A stretch of 64,000 nt of DNA from Plasmodium coatneyi (taxonomy: Eukaryota; Apicomplexa; Aconoidasida; Haemosporida; Plasmodiidae): positions 313,501 to 377,500 of the forward strand of contig NC_033560.1 of the NCBI RefSeq assembly GCF_001680005.1, written 5' to 3'. The position numbers were made by a program, and so were the translations under genes. Positions 1 through 10,505 of this stretch are shown here, piece by piece. Position 1 is the first letter of the stretch. Each line of letters starts with the position of its first letter. Below the pieces are notes generated by a model that was not told where the DNA came from, did not search any database, and was given only the letters and a program-made list of their open reading frames with translations.

Positions 1-3000
1 ACCCCATAATTATGATTAATACGGGTCATGAAAACTATGACAGTTTGACCGTTTCTCGTTTCTTGGATCACTTTCTTGGTGGCCGATCGTTCAACGGGGC
101 AATTTCTAACCTGCCGCTATCTGACAGTGCAGGCATTAGTGCTAGTTTTTCGCTCATTCCGACAAATCGAGGTGGTGAAAACAGTAATGAGGATGGCAGC
201 AGTGGTAATAACAATGGTGGGAGCAGCGGCCATGGCAGGAACAACGCAGGTAACAGTGGCAACGCGGGCGGAAGCAATCACCTTGGTACAAGTCACCGCA
301 GCGGAAATAACAACAATGCTGGTAGTGGAAACAACAGTATGAACGAAACGAGGCTGTTCTTTAGTCAGGAAAATCGACTGAATAATGTGGATCCCAATTT
401 CAATCTGCTCAATGACGACAAGTTTGCAGAGAAGGAAGATGATATAACGTTAAGTAAGTATTTAAAGAATTTATTTCCAACGAAGAACAAAGCAGATGCA
501 GACAGCTCCAAAAGTAACGCCCTCTATGTTTGTTTAGAAGAACCCGTATCATCGCAGGCTCTGATTGACATTTGCAGATTACTGTTTTTAAAAAAAGAGA
601 TCAACAAAAAGATCATGTTTACCCTCTTTTGCAACTTAACGTGTTCGTATCAGAAGACTAAAATTTGTGCGTTGCAATTATTTATGAACATTTTATGGTC
701 TGCTTCTGTTGACTTGCATGGGAAGAATAATGCCCCTCGAGTGGTAGCTCTGCGGGAGGTTGTTAATTTCCCCCCGAAAATGCTTTACCACAATGTGAAT
801 AAGAAGAACTATGGACTTTTTTCGGATAACTATTTTACCACTGCGTATGTATCGGCAGAGAGGGTACTAGAACAAGTGCAGTCGTTACTTATTACCATTC
901 CACATATTACTTCGTTCTTTTCCATGTTGCTTGTACACCCCGCGTTTTTCGTGCCCAAGGATATTAACGAGAGTAAAGTTGTAGGGCCGAAGAAGGGTGG
1001 AAGTGGTGAATCGAGGAAGGGCTCCAGCAGTAGTGTGTTCGTGGAAGATCCCCCAGATATGGCGCACACATTGGCACGCAAAAAGGAAGAACCCATGCAA
1101 GGTAACGCGAACAAAATTAACGACGACGAGGCGGCCATTCTGCAGTACGAACTGAAGAGGAAGCGACCCAAGATGGACCAGAAAAACAGTTCCAGCGCGT
1201 TGACACTGTGCACAAAAATAGAACACCCCAAACAAGTGGATAAGTCGAAGAGTGAGTACCCAATTAACATCCTATTTAAGCTGCTAAATTCGTTCATATA
1301 TTTAACGTCGAAAAAACTGATGAGCCACCTCTTGTCGGTCATTTTCAATCTTCTAATTAACTGCGGGAAGAAGTGGCACACGTATAGCAACTTCACCAAG
1401 TGGGTGTACACGGAAAATTTGGAAGAACTTCTCGATGCCGAAAATGCTAACAAGGATGAGGAGGTTAATGCTAAAAAGAACGACGACACGAAGAACAACG
1501 ACGTGAACAATAACGACACAAGCAATAACGACCCAAACAACAACGACGCTATAAACAACGCCAATAATAGCCAAAGTGGAAGAAGCAACAGCGGCAATAA
1601 GAGGAACACAGCGAATAAAGGCAAAAAGCAGAAGCAGCACAGTAGTAACTTAAAAGAGTTCTACCACTCCTCATCGAAAATTAATAGAGAGCTACTAATG
1701 AGCATTAGAAATATAAAAAAGAATGAACCAGATAGTAGTAGGAAAGATTCTACGAAGAAGCCATTTTACCTGTTAGAAGTCATATCAGTAGATGCCCTGA
1801 GTAATTTGAGCAAACTAATCTGCAACTACAAAACAAATTTTCTATGGATCAACAGTAATAGTAACAATAACAATAATGCGAATAACCCTGCTAATAATAA
1901 TAACCTGGAACAAGTGCACAAGCAAGACATTTCCTCACTAACGCAAATTATCGTCATGTTCTTTTCGCATTACAAGCTAAAAAAATGGGCCATTCAATCA
2001 TTGAAATATCATACCCACGTTTTGATCAAAAGAATTATTTATGACTTGAGAAAAATTGTTCACTCCATACACAACAAAACTTTTGATGTTTACGCAGTTG
2101 ATCATTCGGATAGTTTAGAACAAAAGCTGATTGCATTTTATCGTGTCATTACCATTTTATTTAACGCTCCTTCGTTGATTGATAATCTGATTAACAGGAG
2201 TGAGGGAAATAAAAATTCCAGCGTCCAGGAGATTAGCAGCAGCAACTCCCCTTCTAAGGAAGTAGTAGATTCCAATGCTGACAGTACGTCTGCTCCTCCA
2301 AATGGGGACGCCGCAGCGGTGAGTGAAGTTGCTCCGGGTGACATCACCACAGGTGGTGCTGCTGGGGGGGACAGTCATACTGATGATAATGTAATAAAAC
2401 ATTCGACGGAGAAGAAGAACGCAGAAGAAGAAACCAAGTTTGACATTTGCGCCGATTTTTTTCTCTCCATTAATATTGATGCGCTCTGGGAAGAATTCAA
2501 CAAAGCCATGCAGGTAATCAACAACGCGCTCATAGATAAGAATTACAAATTTACACACAACAATAGGGGCAACATGCAGTTCCCGTCGGAGGGAGGAGAA
2601 ACGCAGCAGAATAATGAAAATATGCTACTACTACCCAACAGACATGGGGAGAACAAGGCAGGAAAAACAACAACCGCAGAAGAGATAAACAAATCGTTCT
2701 TCGACTTGGATTCCTCCTCCAGCGAAACGTCCGAACAGGGGAATGCCAATTCGGTGACTTCAGGAACACCACAAGGTGAAGAACCTCTTCCACGCAGCGG
2801 AGCAGAAAATGTTGACAGCATTGCAGAGGAAAGGTCCAACCAAAACGGAGATAATAACGCCAACAGCAACAGCAACCCGGTGGAAGATAAAAAGAAAGAA
2901 AGTGAAGATGATCCACCCCCAACCATTTTAAACTACCTCCTACCACTGATGGAAGCCTACCTCTTCATCGAAGAAGTAATTCTAGTATCCCAATATAAGT

Positions 3001-4976
3001 TGAAAAAATTCAAAGACTTGGAAAAAAAAGTCGCAAATTTAAACATCGAAAGTATAAAAATTAATGAGAAGTTGGCTTATGACGATAGTCCCTTTTATAT
3101 TAGCATATATCATAAGAAGGAGAAACGGTCGGAGGGTTATTCCACCGGGGGGAACCTCAAATTGGGAGAATTCAACCCTGCCAACGGGGCAAGTAGCAAC
3201 CTTTCCAACAAGGTGAAAAGGATGAAGGAAGTAAATGCATCGTCAGACGAGGAGTTGCAAAAGGAAGGGCAACACAAAAAGGAGCAAATTAGTATAACAC
3301 ATATGCAAGAAGAAGCCGACAGCAACGCAGCCCAATTTAACCAGCAGCATAATGACGATAATGCGAACGCGCAACAAGGCAAAGGCGTGATAAACAAAAG
3401 GGAAGAAATGATGGGATACCTTGTAAATGACGCAGAGGAAGGGAAGAAAGCTAAGTCAGGTGAATTTCTCACCAGCGAAAAGAGCAGAGTTAGCAATTCC
3501 CAAAATGGTGACCATGTAGAGGAACCATCGCAACAGCAGGGTGCAGAAGTCGGGCACTACATGGATGAGTACGTTGGCGAAGACGCGGAAGAGGAAATGA
3601 TGATGCGTGCGTTCGGCGATACCGCCAGTGACAATTGCGATGACAACGATGACGACGAGTACATACAGATTAAGCTGGAGGACAACGAAGGAAGCATCAA
3701 CGGACGACACAAGAAGCTAATTAAGTTTGTGTATATAAACAGGAGAGTAATTAACAGTCTGATCAAGCAAACCCCGATACTGCTGCACCACAACTTTAAG
3801 TCGCTCATAAAACTGACTTCGTCCTGCATCAACTTCGAAAACAAGAGGCACTACTTAAGGAAGAAATTGAAGCACCTCAAATCAGGAGTTAGAAGTGAGC
3901 CAATCCGTTTGAACATAAGAAGAGAAAAGGTGTTCACCGATTCGTATTACCAACTGAGAAACAAATCTGGTAATGACTTAAAAGGAAAATTAGTAGTTAC
4001 TTTCAAAAATGAGGAAGGAGTAGATGCAGGGGGATTGACTAGAGAATGGTACTCCATCCTAGCCAAAGAAATTTTCAACCCCAATTATGCTTTATTCTGT
4101 CGGGAAGGAAAGAAGAGCGAATTTAACCATCCAAACCCGCTATCGTACATTAACCCGGACCATTTGCACTTCTTCAAATTTGTGGGTAAATTTATCGCAA
4201 AGGCTATTTATGATGGGCAAGTGATAGATGCCTATTTTTGCAGGTCCTTTTATAAGCACATGCTTGGAAGGAAAATCCTCCCAGCGGATGCAGAATCGGT
4301 GGACCCAGAATTTTACAACAGTCTCATCAAAATTGCAGAGTACAAATTGGAAGATCTAAATTTGGAGATCAACTTTAGCACCGAAATTGACGAATTTGGA
4401 AAAACGAAAATTATCGACCTCATCCCCAATGGTAGAAACATCCCAGTGACAGATGAAAATAAAAACAAGTACATTGAGCTTCTATGTGAAATGAAAGTAA
4501 CCAACAGTATAAAGGAACAGTTAGAAGCTTTTATGGATGGTTTCAAGGAATTAATTCAGCCAAAACTTATCTCCATTTTTGACGACAAAGAGTTAGAATT
4601 ACTCATTAGTGGTATTCCCACCATAGATCTGAACGACCTAAAGGAGAATGTGGAATACCACAACTATTCACCTAACTCGATTCAAATTATTTGGTTATGG
4701 GATGTGCTCCAAGAATTTGATGAAAATAAAAAAGCCTCTTTCTTACAGTTCGTTACTGGAACGAGTAGAGTACCCCTAGGTGGTTTTAAAAATCTCATGG
4801 GAATGAGAGGTGCACAGAAGATGATTATTTACAGGGCCTACGGGGAAGATCGCCTCCCCACTGCCCATACCTGCTTCAACCAACTGGACCTACCTGAGTA
4901 TTCTTCCAAGGAGTTGTTAAGGAGCAAATTAATTAGGGCCATCATGGAAGGAAAGGAAGGCTTCGGATTTATATAA
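1..4976 (+). CDS. HECT-type E3 ubiquitin ligase, C-terminal part (5' truncated by window edge)
   Basis: The reading frame is already open at the first base, so the ATG at position 12 is probably internal and only the last ~1,657 residues are visible. The N-terminal half is Asn/Ser/Gly-rich low-complexity sequence with helical islands. A strongly acidic stretch (about residues 1180-1235) precedes the HECT domain, which fills the last ~370 residues. It contains VDAGGLTREWY, the FVGKFIAKAIYDG helix and the catalytic motif LPTAHTCFNQL, with the predicted thioester Cys at about residue 1621. The protein ends GFGFI, like HUWE1/TOM1/UPL1-type ligases. It would accept ubiquitin from an E2 and pass it to substrates. 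It converges on the next gene. It may correspond to the giant P. falciparum chromosome 8 HECT ligase. Family is certain; substrates are unknown. Confidence 0.93.
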   Translation, partial: PIIMINTGHENYDSLTVSRFLDHFLGGRSFNGAISNLPLSDSAGISASFSLIPTNRGGENSNEDGSSGNNNGGSSGHGRNNAGNSGNAGGSNHLGTSHRSGNNNNAGSGNNSMNETRLFFSQENRLNNVDPNFNLLNDDKFAEKEDDITLSKYLKNLFPTKNKADADSSKSNALYVCLEEPVSSQALIDICRLLFLKKEINKKIMFTLFCNLTCSYQKTKICALQLFMNILWSASVDLHGKNNAPRVVALREVVNFPPKMLYHNVNKKNYGLFSDNYFTTAYVSAERVLEQVQSLLITIPHITSFFSMLLVHPAFFVPKDINESKVVGPKKGGSGESRKGSSSSVFVEDPPDMAHTLARKKEEPMQGNANKINDDEAAILQYELKRKRPKMDQKNSSSALTLCTKIEHPKQVDKSKSEYPINILFKLLNSFIYLTSKKLMSHLLSVIFNLLINCGKKWHTYSNFTKWVYTENLEELLDAENANKDEEVNAKKNDDTKNNDVNNNDTSNNDPNNNDAINNANNSQSGRSNSGNKRNTANKGKKQKQHSSNLKEFYHSSSKINRELLMSIRNIKKNEPDSSRKDSTKKPFYLLEVISVDALSNLSKLICNYKTNFLWINSNSNNNNNANNPANNNNLEQVHKQDISSLTQIIVMFFSHYKLKKWAIQSLKYHTHVLIKRIIYDLRKIVHSIHNKTFDVYAVDHSDSLEQKLIAFYRVITILFNAPSLIDNLINRSEGNKNSSVQEISSSNSPSKEVVDSNADSTSAPPNGDAAAVSEVAPGDITTGGAAGGDSHTDDNVIKHSTEKKNAEEETKFDICADFFLSINIDALWEEFNKAMQVINNALIDKNYKFTHNNRGNMQFPSEGGETQQNNENMLLLPNRHGENKAGKTTTAEEINKSFFDLDSSSSETSEQGNANSVTSGTPQGEEPLPRSGAENVDSIAEERSNQNGDNNANSNSNPVEDKKKESEDDPPPTILNYLLPLMEAYLFIEEVILVSQYKLKKFKDLEKKVANLNIESIKINEKLAYDDSPFYISIYHKKEKRSEGYSTGGNLKLGEFNPANGASSNLSNKVKRMKEVNASSDEELQKEGQHKKEQISITHMQEEADSNAAQFNQQHNDDNANAQQGKGVINKREEMMGYLVNDAEEGKKAKSGEFLTSEKSRVSNSQNGDHVEEPSQQQGAEVGHYMDEYVGEDAEEEMMMRAFGDTASDNCDDNDDDEYIQIKLEDNEGSINGRHKKLIKFVYINRRVINSLIKQTPILLHHNFKSLIKLTSSCINFENKRHYLRKKLKHLKSGVRSEPIRLNIRREKVFTDSYYQLRNKSGNDLKGKLVVTFKNEEGVDAGGLTREWYSILAKEIFNPNYALFCREGKKSEFNHPNPLSYINPDHLHFFKFVGKFIAKAIYDGQVIDAYFCRSFYKHMLGRKILPADAESVDPEFYNSLIKIAEYKLEDLNLEINFSTEIDEFGKTKIIDLIPNGRNIPVTDENKNKYIELLCEMKVTNSIKEQLEAFMDGFKELIQPKLISIFDDKELELLISGIPTIDLNDLKENVEYHNYSPNSIQIIWLWDVLQEFDENKKASFLQFVTGTSRVPLGGFKNLMGMRGAQKMIIYRAYGEDRLPTAHTCFNQLDLPEYSSKELLRSKLIRAIMEGKEGFGFI

Positions 4977-6332
4977 CGCGTCTGCTTTTTTGTTAAATGG
5001 AGAAGAGTAGAACAGAGATATGCACGAAGAAACCCCATGCGGAAAAACGGTTCGTGTTTTTCACCCCTGCTGGAGGGAAAACCAACCCAAAATGGACTTC
5101 CCCATGGAGACTACTTCCCTAATTTGGACTGCGTGTTGTTCAGCTTTCGTTTAACGTGCATCCTTCTTTTTTTTTTTCCCCCATTTTTAATGCATACTTG
5201 TAACGTGGTAATTATATTCCACCCCCATTTTTGTAAATTCTTCAAATTAACTCAAATTAAATTATTTCAAATCTTGACAAAAGAAAAAAGCCCATTTGGT
5301 TGTGCATACCATTTAGTACCTATCAGTGTCACCCCCTACACACACACACATCCCATATGGCGCATACACCATTTTAGCTGTGCTACCATTTTGTACATCC
5401 TGGATGGAAGATATTTTACGCGCACTTGTCCACACATCCCACAAATTCGTGACGACGTTTTGGAATACCCATTTTTTGACTCGCCACACGTGACACTGTG
5501 CACTTCCAGGAACTGATACCATTGGGCATAAACCCCTTAGCGGTATCTCATAATGGTATGCTCATTTTTTCTTTTTTCTGTTCATCAAGCGGATAAACGA
5601 TTTTGCATTGGTTATAAATTATGCGTGGTTTTCTAACAGGGTATGTTAAGGAAATGAGTGTGGTACAGGGATACGGGGATCATTTATCGGAATTGCTCCT
5701 AATGGGTAGTCAAAATACCCCCCCACAAAGATCCACATCGGTGTGGCAAAAAATAAAGCGGCGAACTGGAGCTTCACAAAATAGGTTCTACTGCCCCATT
5801 TTGTCTGCGTAAACGTGCAATCTGGCCACGTTGCCTACTCCTTCTGCTAACCCATTAACGACATTTGCAAAAGTTACACTTGGCAATATTCGCAGTGCCA
5901 CACAAGTTACTAATATAGGTACGTTACAAATGAGAAAAGAAGTTACCAGGGGAAGTGTCAAAAGTTTGCAAAATAAAACAAAGGTGTGCCATTTATTCGT
6001 GTGTACATTTATCCACACATGTGTGCACATGGCGAAGTTGTTTCTCTTTACAAAAAAAAAGACGAAAAAATAAATGAGGAAAAAAGGATAGCGCACGGAA
6101 TGGCATAAAAAAGGAGTAGTTAGTTTGTCCCCTGGGTGGGTTGCTAAACAGGCACACAAGAAATGTGCAAGCAGATAAGCACCCCCTCATCAGGCGTAAT
6201 GGTAACGCCATTCATTTTGACTACTTGCTCAAACGTGTTTTTCATAGCATTTACTGTGTGCGAATGTTGTAGTGTTAAAAAGAAAGTAAATTTATTTTTT
6301 TCTTCGAAATAATTTCCACATCAATATTCGCA
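4977..6332. other. Intergenic, convergent 3' regions
   Basis: This stretch lies between the stop codons of two converging genes and should hold both 3' UTRs. It has T-runs, a CA microsatellite near 5337-5350 and only short ORFs of non-coding character. I see no RNA gene. Confidence 0.6.
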
Positions 6333-9132
6333 TCATCCTGCTGACGACTTGGCCTCCACGTTAAGGCCCCTCCCAATCCTGCCATCCTTAACCTGCACAC
6401 AGTCCCTGATTGCGCCATTCCGATAAATGCACCTCCTCAAATTGACTGAAAAAATCATATGGTTTTTTTTGCCGAAAATATGTTTAAATTTTTTCAAGCA
6501 ATCATACATATATTTAAAGCTGTCAAAGTGGAGAATTAAAATTCTTCCATTGTTATGGACATTCACTTTTTTCGTCTTCATTTTTTTATTTTGATTTTGA
6601 TAAAAATCGGCAAATGACTCGAAGTTATTGTTCTTTCCTTCCGTGCCACTGTCATCATCATTTGTCCATGCTTCCAATTTTATGTTTTTTTTTTTCTTAA
6701 ACTGTAGAAAGTTCTTTTTAGAAATTTCGCATATATAATCGTACACATTTTGGCTGCTCATTCTAGGTGCCTCACTAAAAATCGAATCGCAGCTTTCAAT
6801 ACGGATGTTGCTGTTTCGGAGGGAAATTTCACACCTTCTCCTTCTGTTCCTATCAGATATTGGTTTGTTATCATCTGATGTTACTCCTAGGTGGTTACTT
6901 TGGCCGAGTGCCTGATCCTCCTGAGCGCAGTTCCCACCCTTGGAGACGCTTAATTCGGGAGCAGCTTTCCCTTCTCCCCCTGCATTTAATACATCCAATT
7001 TGAGGAGGGACGCATTTAATAGCAAGTAAAATATATTGTAAATGTTCAAGTGAAAGGGAAGGTGCGTTATGATCATGATGTTTTTATTTACACATTTATC
7101 TACATACACTAATTTGTTAAAACAAAAAATGCCAAAGATTCTCAAAAACTCGCTAGTGGCTAGGTTTGCAGATTTTTCGTCAAAAAATTCTATAATGGCG
7201 TACAGCTGTGTGTAGCTATTCAAGTTAAATGAATTTTGAATTTTGTTCCCATTAGTGCATCTAGGTTGGTTGCTCTTCCCCCCCTTTGCGTTTCCACTGC
7301 GGGTGCTTCCATTCTTCTTACTCTTAGCAGATCGTACATTTTGCGAACTTTCCATTTCTGCTTCATCATTTAGTGCGTTTATGTCTACCGTTTTAAGGCG
7401 ATCACTGAAAAATTCCATGCTCTTTATTTCGCCACAAAAGGAGAAGGCTTCCTTCAATTCCGCTCTTAGCAGGTTGTAGTTGATTATGGGAAGGTTGTAT
7501 ACAATGATGAAGTTGTTTTCGTTAATGCTGTGCGGGGTGGTTGCTTCATCCACGTCATTCGGGAGGTTTGCTTCGACAGGAGAGGTGATTTTTTCCGCTT
7601 CTCCCTCATCGAAGTGCACATCCATTTCGTAAACAATTTTGTTACTGGGGGTGAATTGTCTCTGTTGGTAATGTGCGCGTGGGGGCTTCTTCCCCCCCGT
7701 TTCCTTTTGGTCAGCATTTCCACCCTCGTTACCAACCGTTTTGTCGTCCCTGTTGCCATTCTCCACGCAGAATGCCGTGCCATCCCCCGCCTCTCCCTTG
7801 TCAACATTTCTTTCCAAATTTGTGAAGGCTTCTTGTTCTTCTTCTTCCCCCCCAGGGAGCTCTGCTATCCCCCCCTCAGTATCCCTACTGGTACATATAA
7901 CCTGGTCATAATTAAACGTGTGGCTAATATCTTCATCCTTTAATATATCAATCGACTGAATAAATAAGCATGTCAGCACATGGTTGTACTCCTCTGGACA
8001 CATTTTGTGAAACGCCTCAAAGTATTTTATTTTTCGTTGAAGATTCTTCTTTACCAACTTGCTATAATTTTTTATCAGTTTTTTCACCTTCTTAATGTCC
8101 CCATCTACAAACTTGTCATAAATTTCGTAAAGTAAATTATTGTACGCGTAGATGTTTCCAAAATTTAGGGATGATGTGTGTTTCTGGACAAAGGGGGAGA
8201 TGTCCTGCACTTGGTTTATTTTCTCTATTATGATGTTGCTGTTTTTGCATATCAATTCAAATTGTCTGTAATAGTCTTCCTTACTAAACTTTTTGCTGAC
8301 GCATTTTTCGCCTTCATCCTGTTGGATTGCCTTTTCGGGGGCGTTTTGATTATCCCTCTGGATGGTCTCTTCGTTCTCGATTAGGGACTTCACCTTCATT
8401 TCATCATTTTGACAGTTTTCTTTTTTCTTCTTCCTTTGTTTTTGCTTTTCATTTTGCTTTCCATTTTGATTTTTTTTTTTTTTTTTTTTTTTCCTCCCCT
8501 GGGGGGATGCCATTCGGGGGTTCTCCCCTGAGCATCCCATCACCTTTCAGTTTTACCTTTTCACCCTTTTCCTTTGGTGCATTTTTTTTCTTTGTTTTTG
8601 TTTTTTTTTTTCCAGTTACACTGTCCTTAGTGCTCTTATCGCTTCCTTCCATGGGAGCTGTCTTCGGGGCAAGTTCTCCCACCTTAGCAATAACTCCTGA
8701 GTGTACATTGGGGCCTATGTGCAGCACCCCCCCTACGGGGCTACATATCCCCCCAGCAAGACCGTTAGTAAGTTCTTGGTTCACCTTCACGTCAGACGTG
8801 TGACCACATTGGGTATTTTCACACAGTTGCGAAGGGGGTTCGTGCGTCTGTGCATTAGCGCCATCTAAAGGTGCTCCCCCATTTGGGGTTATAACTTTTT
8901 CTGTTTCACCCCTCTGGATACCCCCCCTGGTGACATCAACACCTTTGTCATTGCCATAGGCGGAGGACGATTCTACCAGCTTTGAAAAAACGGAAAAGTT
9001 TTTCTTACTGATGAGAAGCTTCCCCTTAAAACTGAAGGGAGGTGAGGGAAAAACCTTCGGTTTTACTGAAAACCAGTTAGTGACATAATAATTTTGTAAA
9101 ACTGTGTGAAGTCTTTTCCTCCTTTGCATCAT
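6333..9132 (-). CDS. RRM-like RNA-binding protein, apparently frameshifted at an A23 run
   Basis: Two overlapping open frames on the minus strand make one gene. The first starts at ATG 9132 and runs to a stop at 8449. The second is open from about 8543 to the stop at 6333. They overlap at a 23-nt A-run (coding sense, 8470-8492) that encodes poly-Lys. Removing one base from the run joins them into a single 932-residue reading frame. The second part has an RRM-like core: an RNP2-like strand IIVYNLP near 7511-7493 and an RNP1-like strand LYAIIEFFD about 100 residues later, then a further alpha/beta segment. The rest is Lys/Glu-rich low complexity. A nucleolar or RNA-processing role is plausible but not shown. 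I cannot name an orthologue. The break is more likely a homopolymer length error than a true pseudogene. Confidence 0.72.
8470..8492 (+). repeat. T23 homopolymer inside coding sequence
   Basis: This is an uninterrupted run of 23 T (A on the coding strand) at the exact point where the frame of the RRM-like gene is lost. A length of 22 would restore the frame. Confidence 0.85.
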
Positions 9133-10505
9133 TCGAGTAGGTATATCTAATGCCCCCTTTTATTATCCTTCCTATTTGTACGTTTTAAAAGGGGGGGAGA
9201 AGAAAAGATGATTACGGTCCTCAGCCGGGGATCACATATAAGTATGCACGTTTCACAATTCTGCGCCTCCCTCTCATGCTTCCCTATATGGAGGCAGCGG
9301 CAGCTGATCAAAGCAGAAGCATTCGTTTTAGTGACAGATAGCAATTTCTTCCTCTTCGGATCCTCAGAAGAACAAACTGAGTCTGTAATCCGGTTGGTAC
9401 ATTTCGCAAAACTTGTTTTTGAATTCCTTGGGATTTTTTTTTTTTACATTTGTGGACTTGTCATCCGCAAATATTCCGCTCCCTTTTCTAGCACTGCATT
9501 TGGAGTGTACAGCAGCTGATGTTATTCTGTTCTCTTCATTTGGTCATTTGTTAATTTTGTAAATTTTTTCAATTTTGTTAATTTTTTCAATTTTGTCATT
9601 TTTTTTTTTTTTCTTTCTGCCTTGTAAACGGCTCCATACATGTACACGTAAATAGTGTCAACGCTCTGGAGAAATTGCCGCTCTTGAGAGCGCCCCAAAG
9701 GGGAGAGTGAACCAATTTGGAGCGCGCCCATTTTGACGACGGCGTTCTTCACTAGCGGGTCCGATTGGCCCCCTCCTCAGGATTGCCCAACGTTCGGCAT
9801 CTATACGTAAACATCTACATATATAGATGCACATGCGCGGATCCTTTATCTGAGGGCGACTAAGCTTTCCCCCCTTCACGCACGTTTCCCCCCTTTTGGG
9901 GGGCATGAACCTCGCCTTGATGTTACATGGCCACATTTCACCTTGTGGTACGTTATTTTTAATGCCCCTTTTTTTAACATCATAAGGGGTAAATTGCGAA
10001 AAGTTAAAAATGCGGGACCAACCACCGCGCACATCTAGGTAGGCACATACACGAAACGTGCACTTATGCTACATAATCAGGATGCGTGTATACATGCATG
10101 GCTGCCTTACATAAATGTGTAAAAGAGACGGTGGCGAAAAATGGGGAATACCAAAACAAGGAAAAAGAACGAGAAAAAAAAAAAAAAAAAATTGTCGCAT
10201 ATTACAAACTACATTTTGCACAAAATGCGATCTTCATTTGCTTCTATGTTTATATACTTGGTACACATGCACCTGCGTAAGAATGACGGAATGCTGGACG
10301 TGGAAACGGCGGTCGAGGAATCATCCTATCACGTCCCCACGCTTTCCGCTGATAAAAGCATGCAGGAGTGTTCTCACTTGATTTGGTAAAATTTGGGGAT
10401 CCAAAAAATGGCAAAAACGGTGTGTTTGCTGAGGAGGGGTGGAACACTATTTTACGCTTCCACCAAGGTGTACTTTTCCACCCTGCGCGCAGATGTGCCC
10501 AAAAA
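9133..10505. other. Intergenic between two minus-strand genes
   Basis: It contains the upstream region of the RRM-like gene and the 3' region of the next minus-strand gene. There is a degenerate T-rich repeat at about 9535-9612 (AATTTTGT units) and an A-run near 10172-10190. I see no supported gene. Confidence 0.55.

Noticed and set aside
830..1624. 264-codon ORF antisense to the HECT ligase gene
   Set aside because: It is Leu/Ser/Phe-rich, as expected for the complement of Asn/Lys/Glu-rich coding sequence, and has no motif. It is a shadow of the real gene.
5037..5516. 159-codon plus-strand ORF in the convergent 3' region
   Set aside because: Composition follows the T-rich and CA-rich DNA, and no domain or splice partner is seen.
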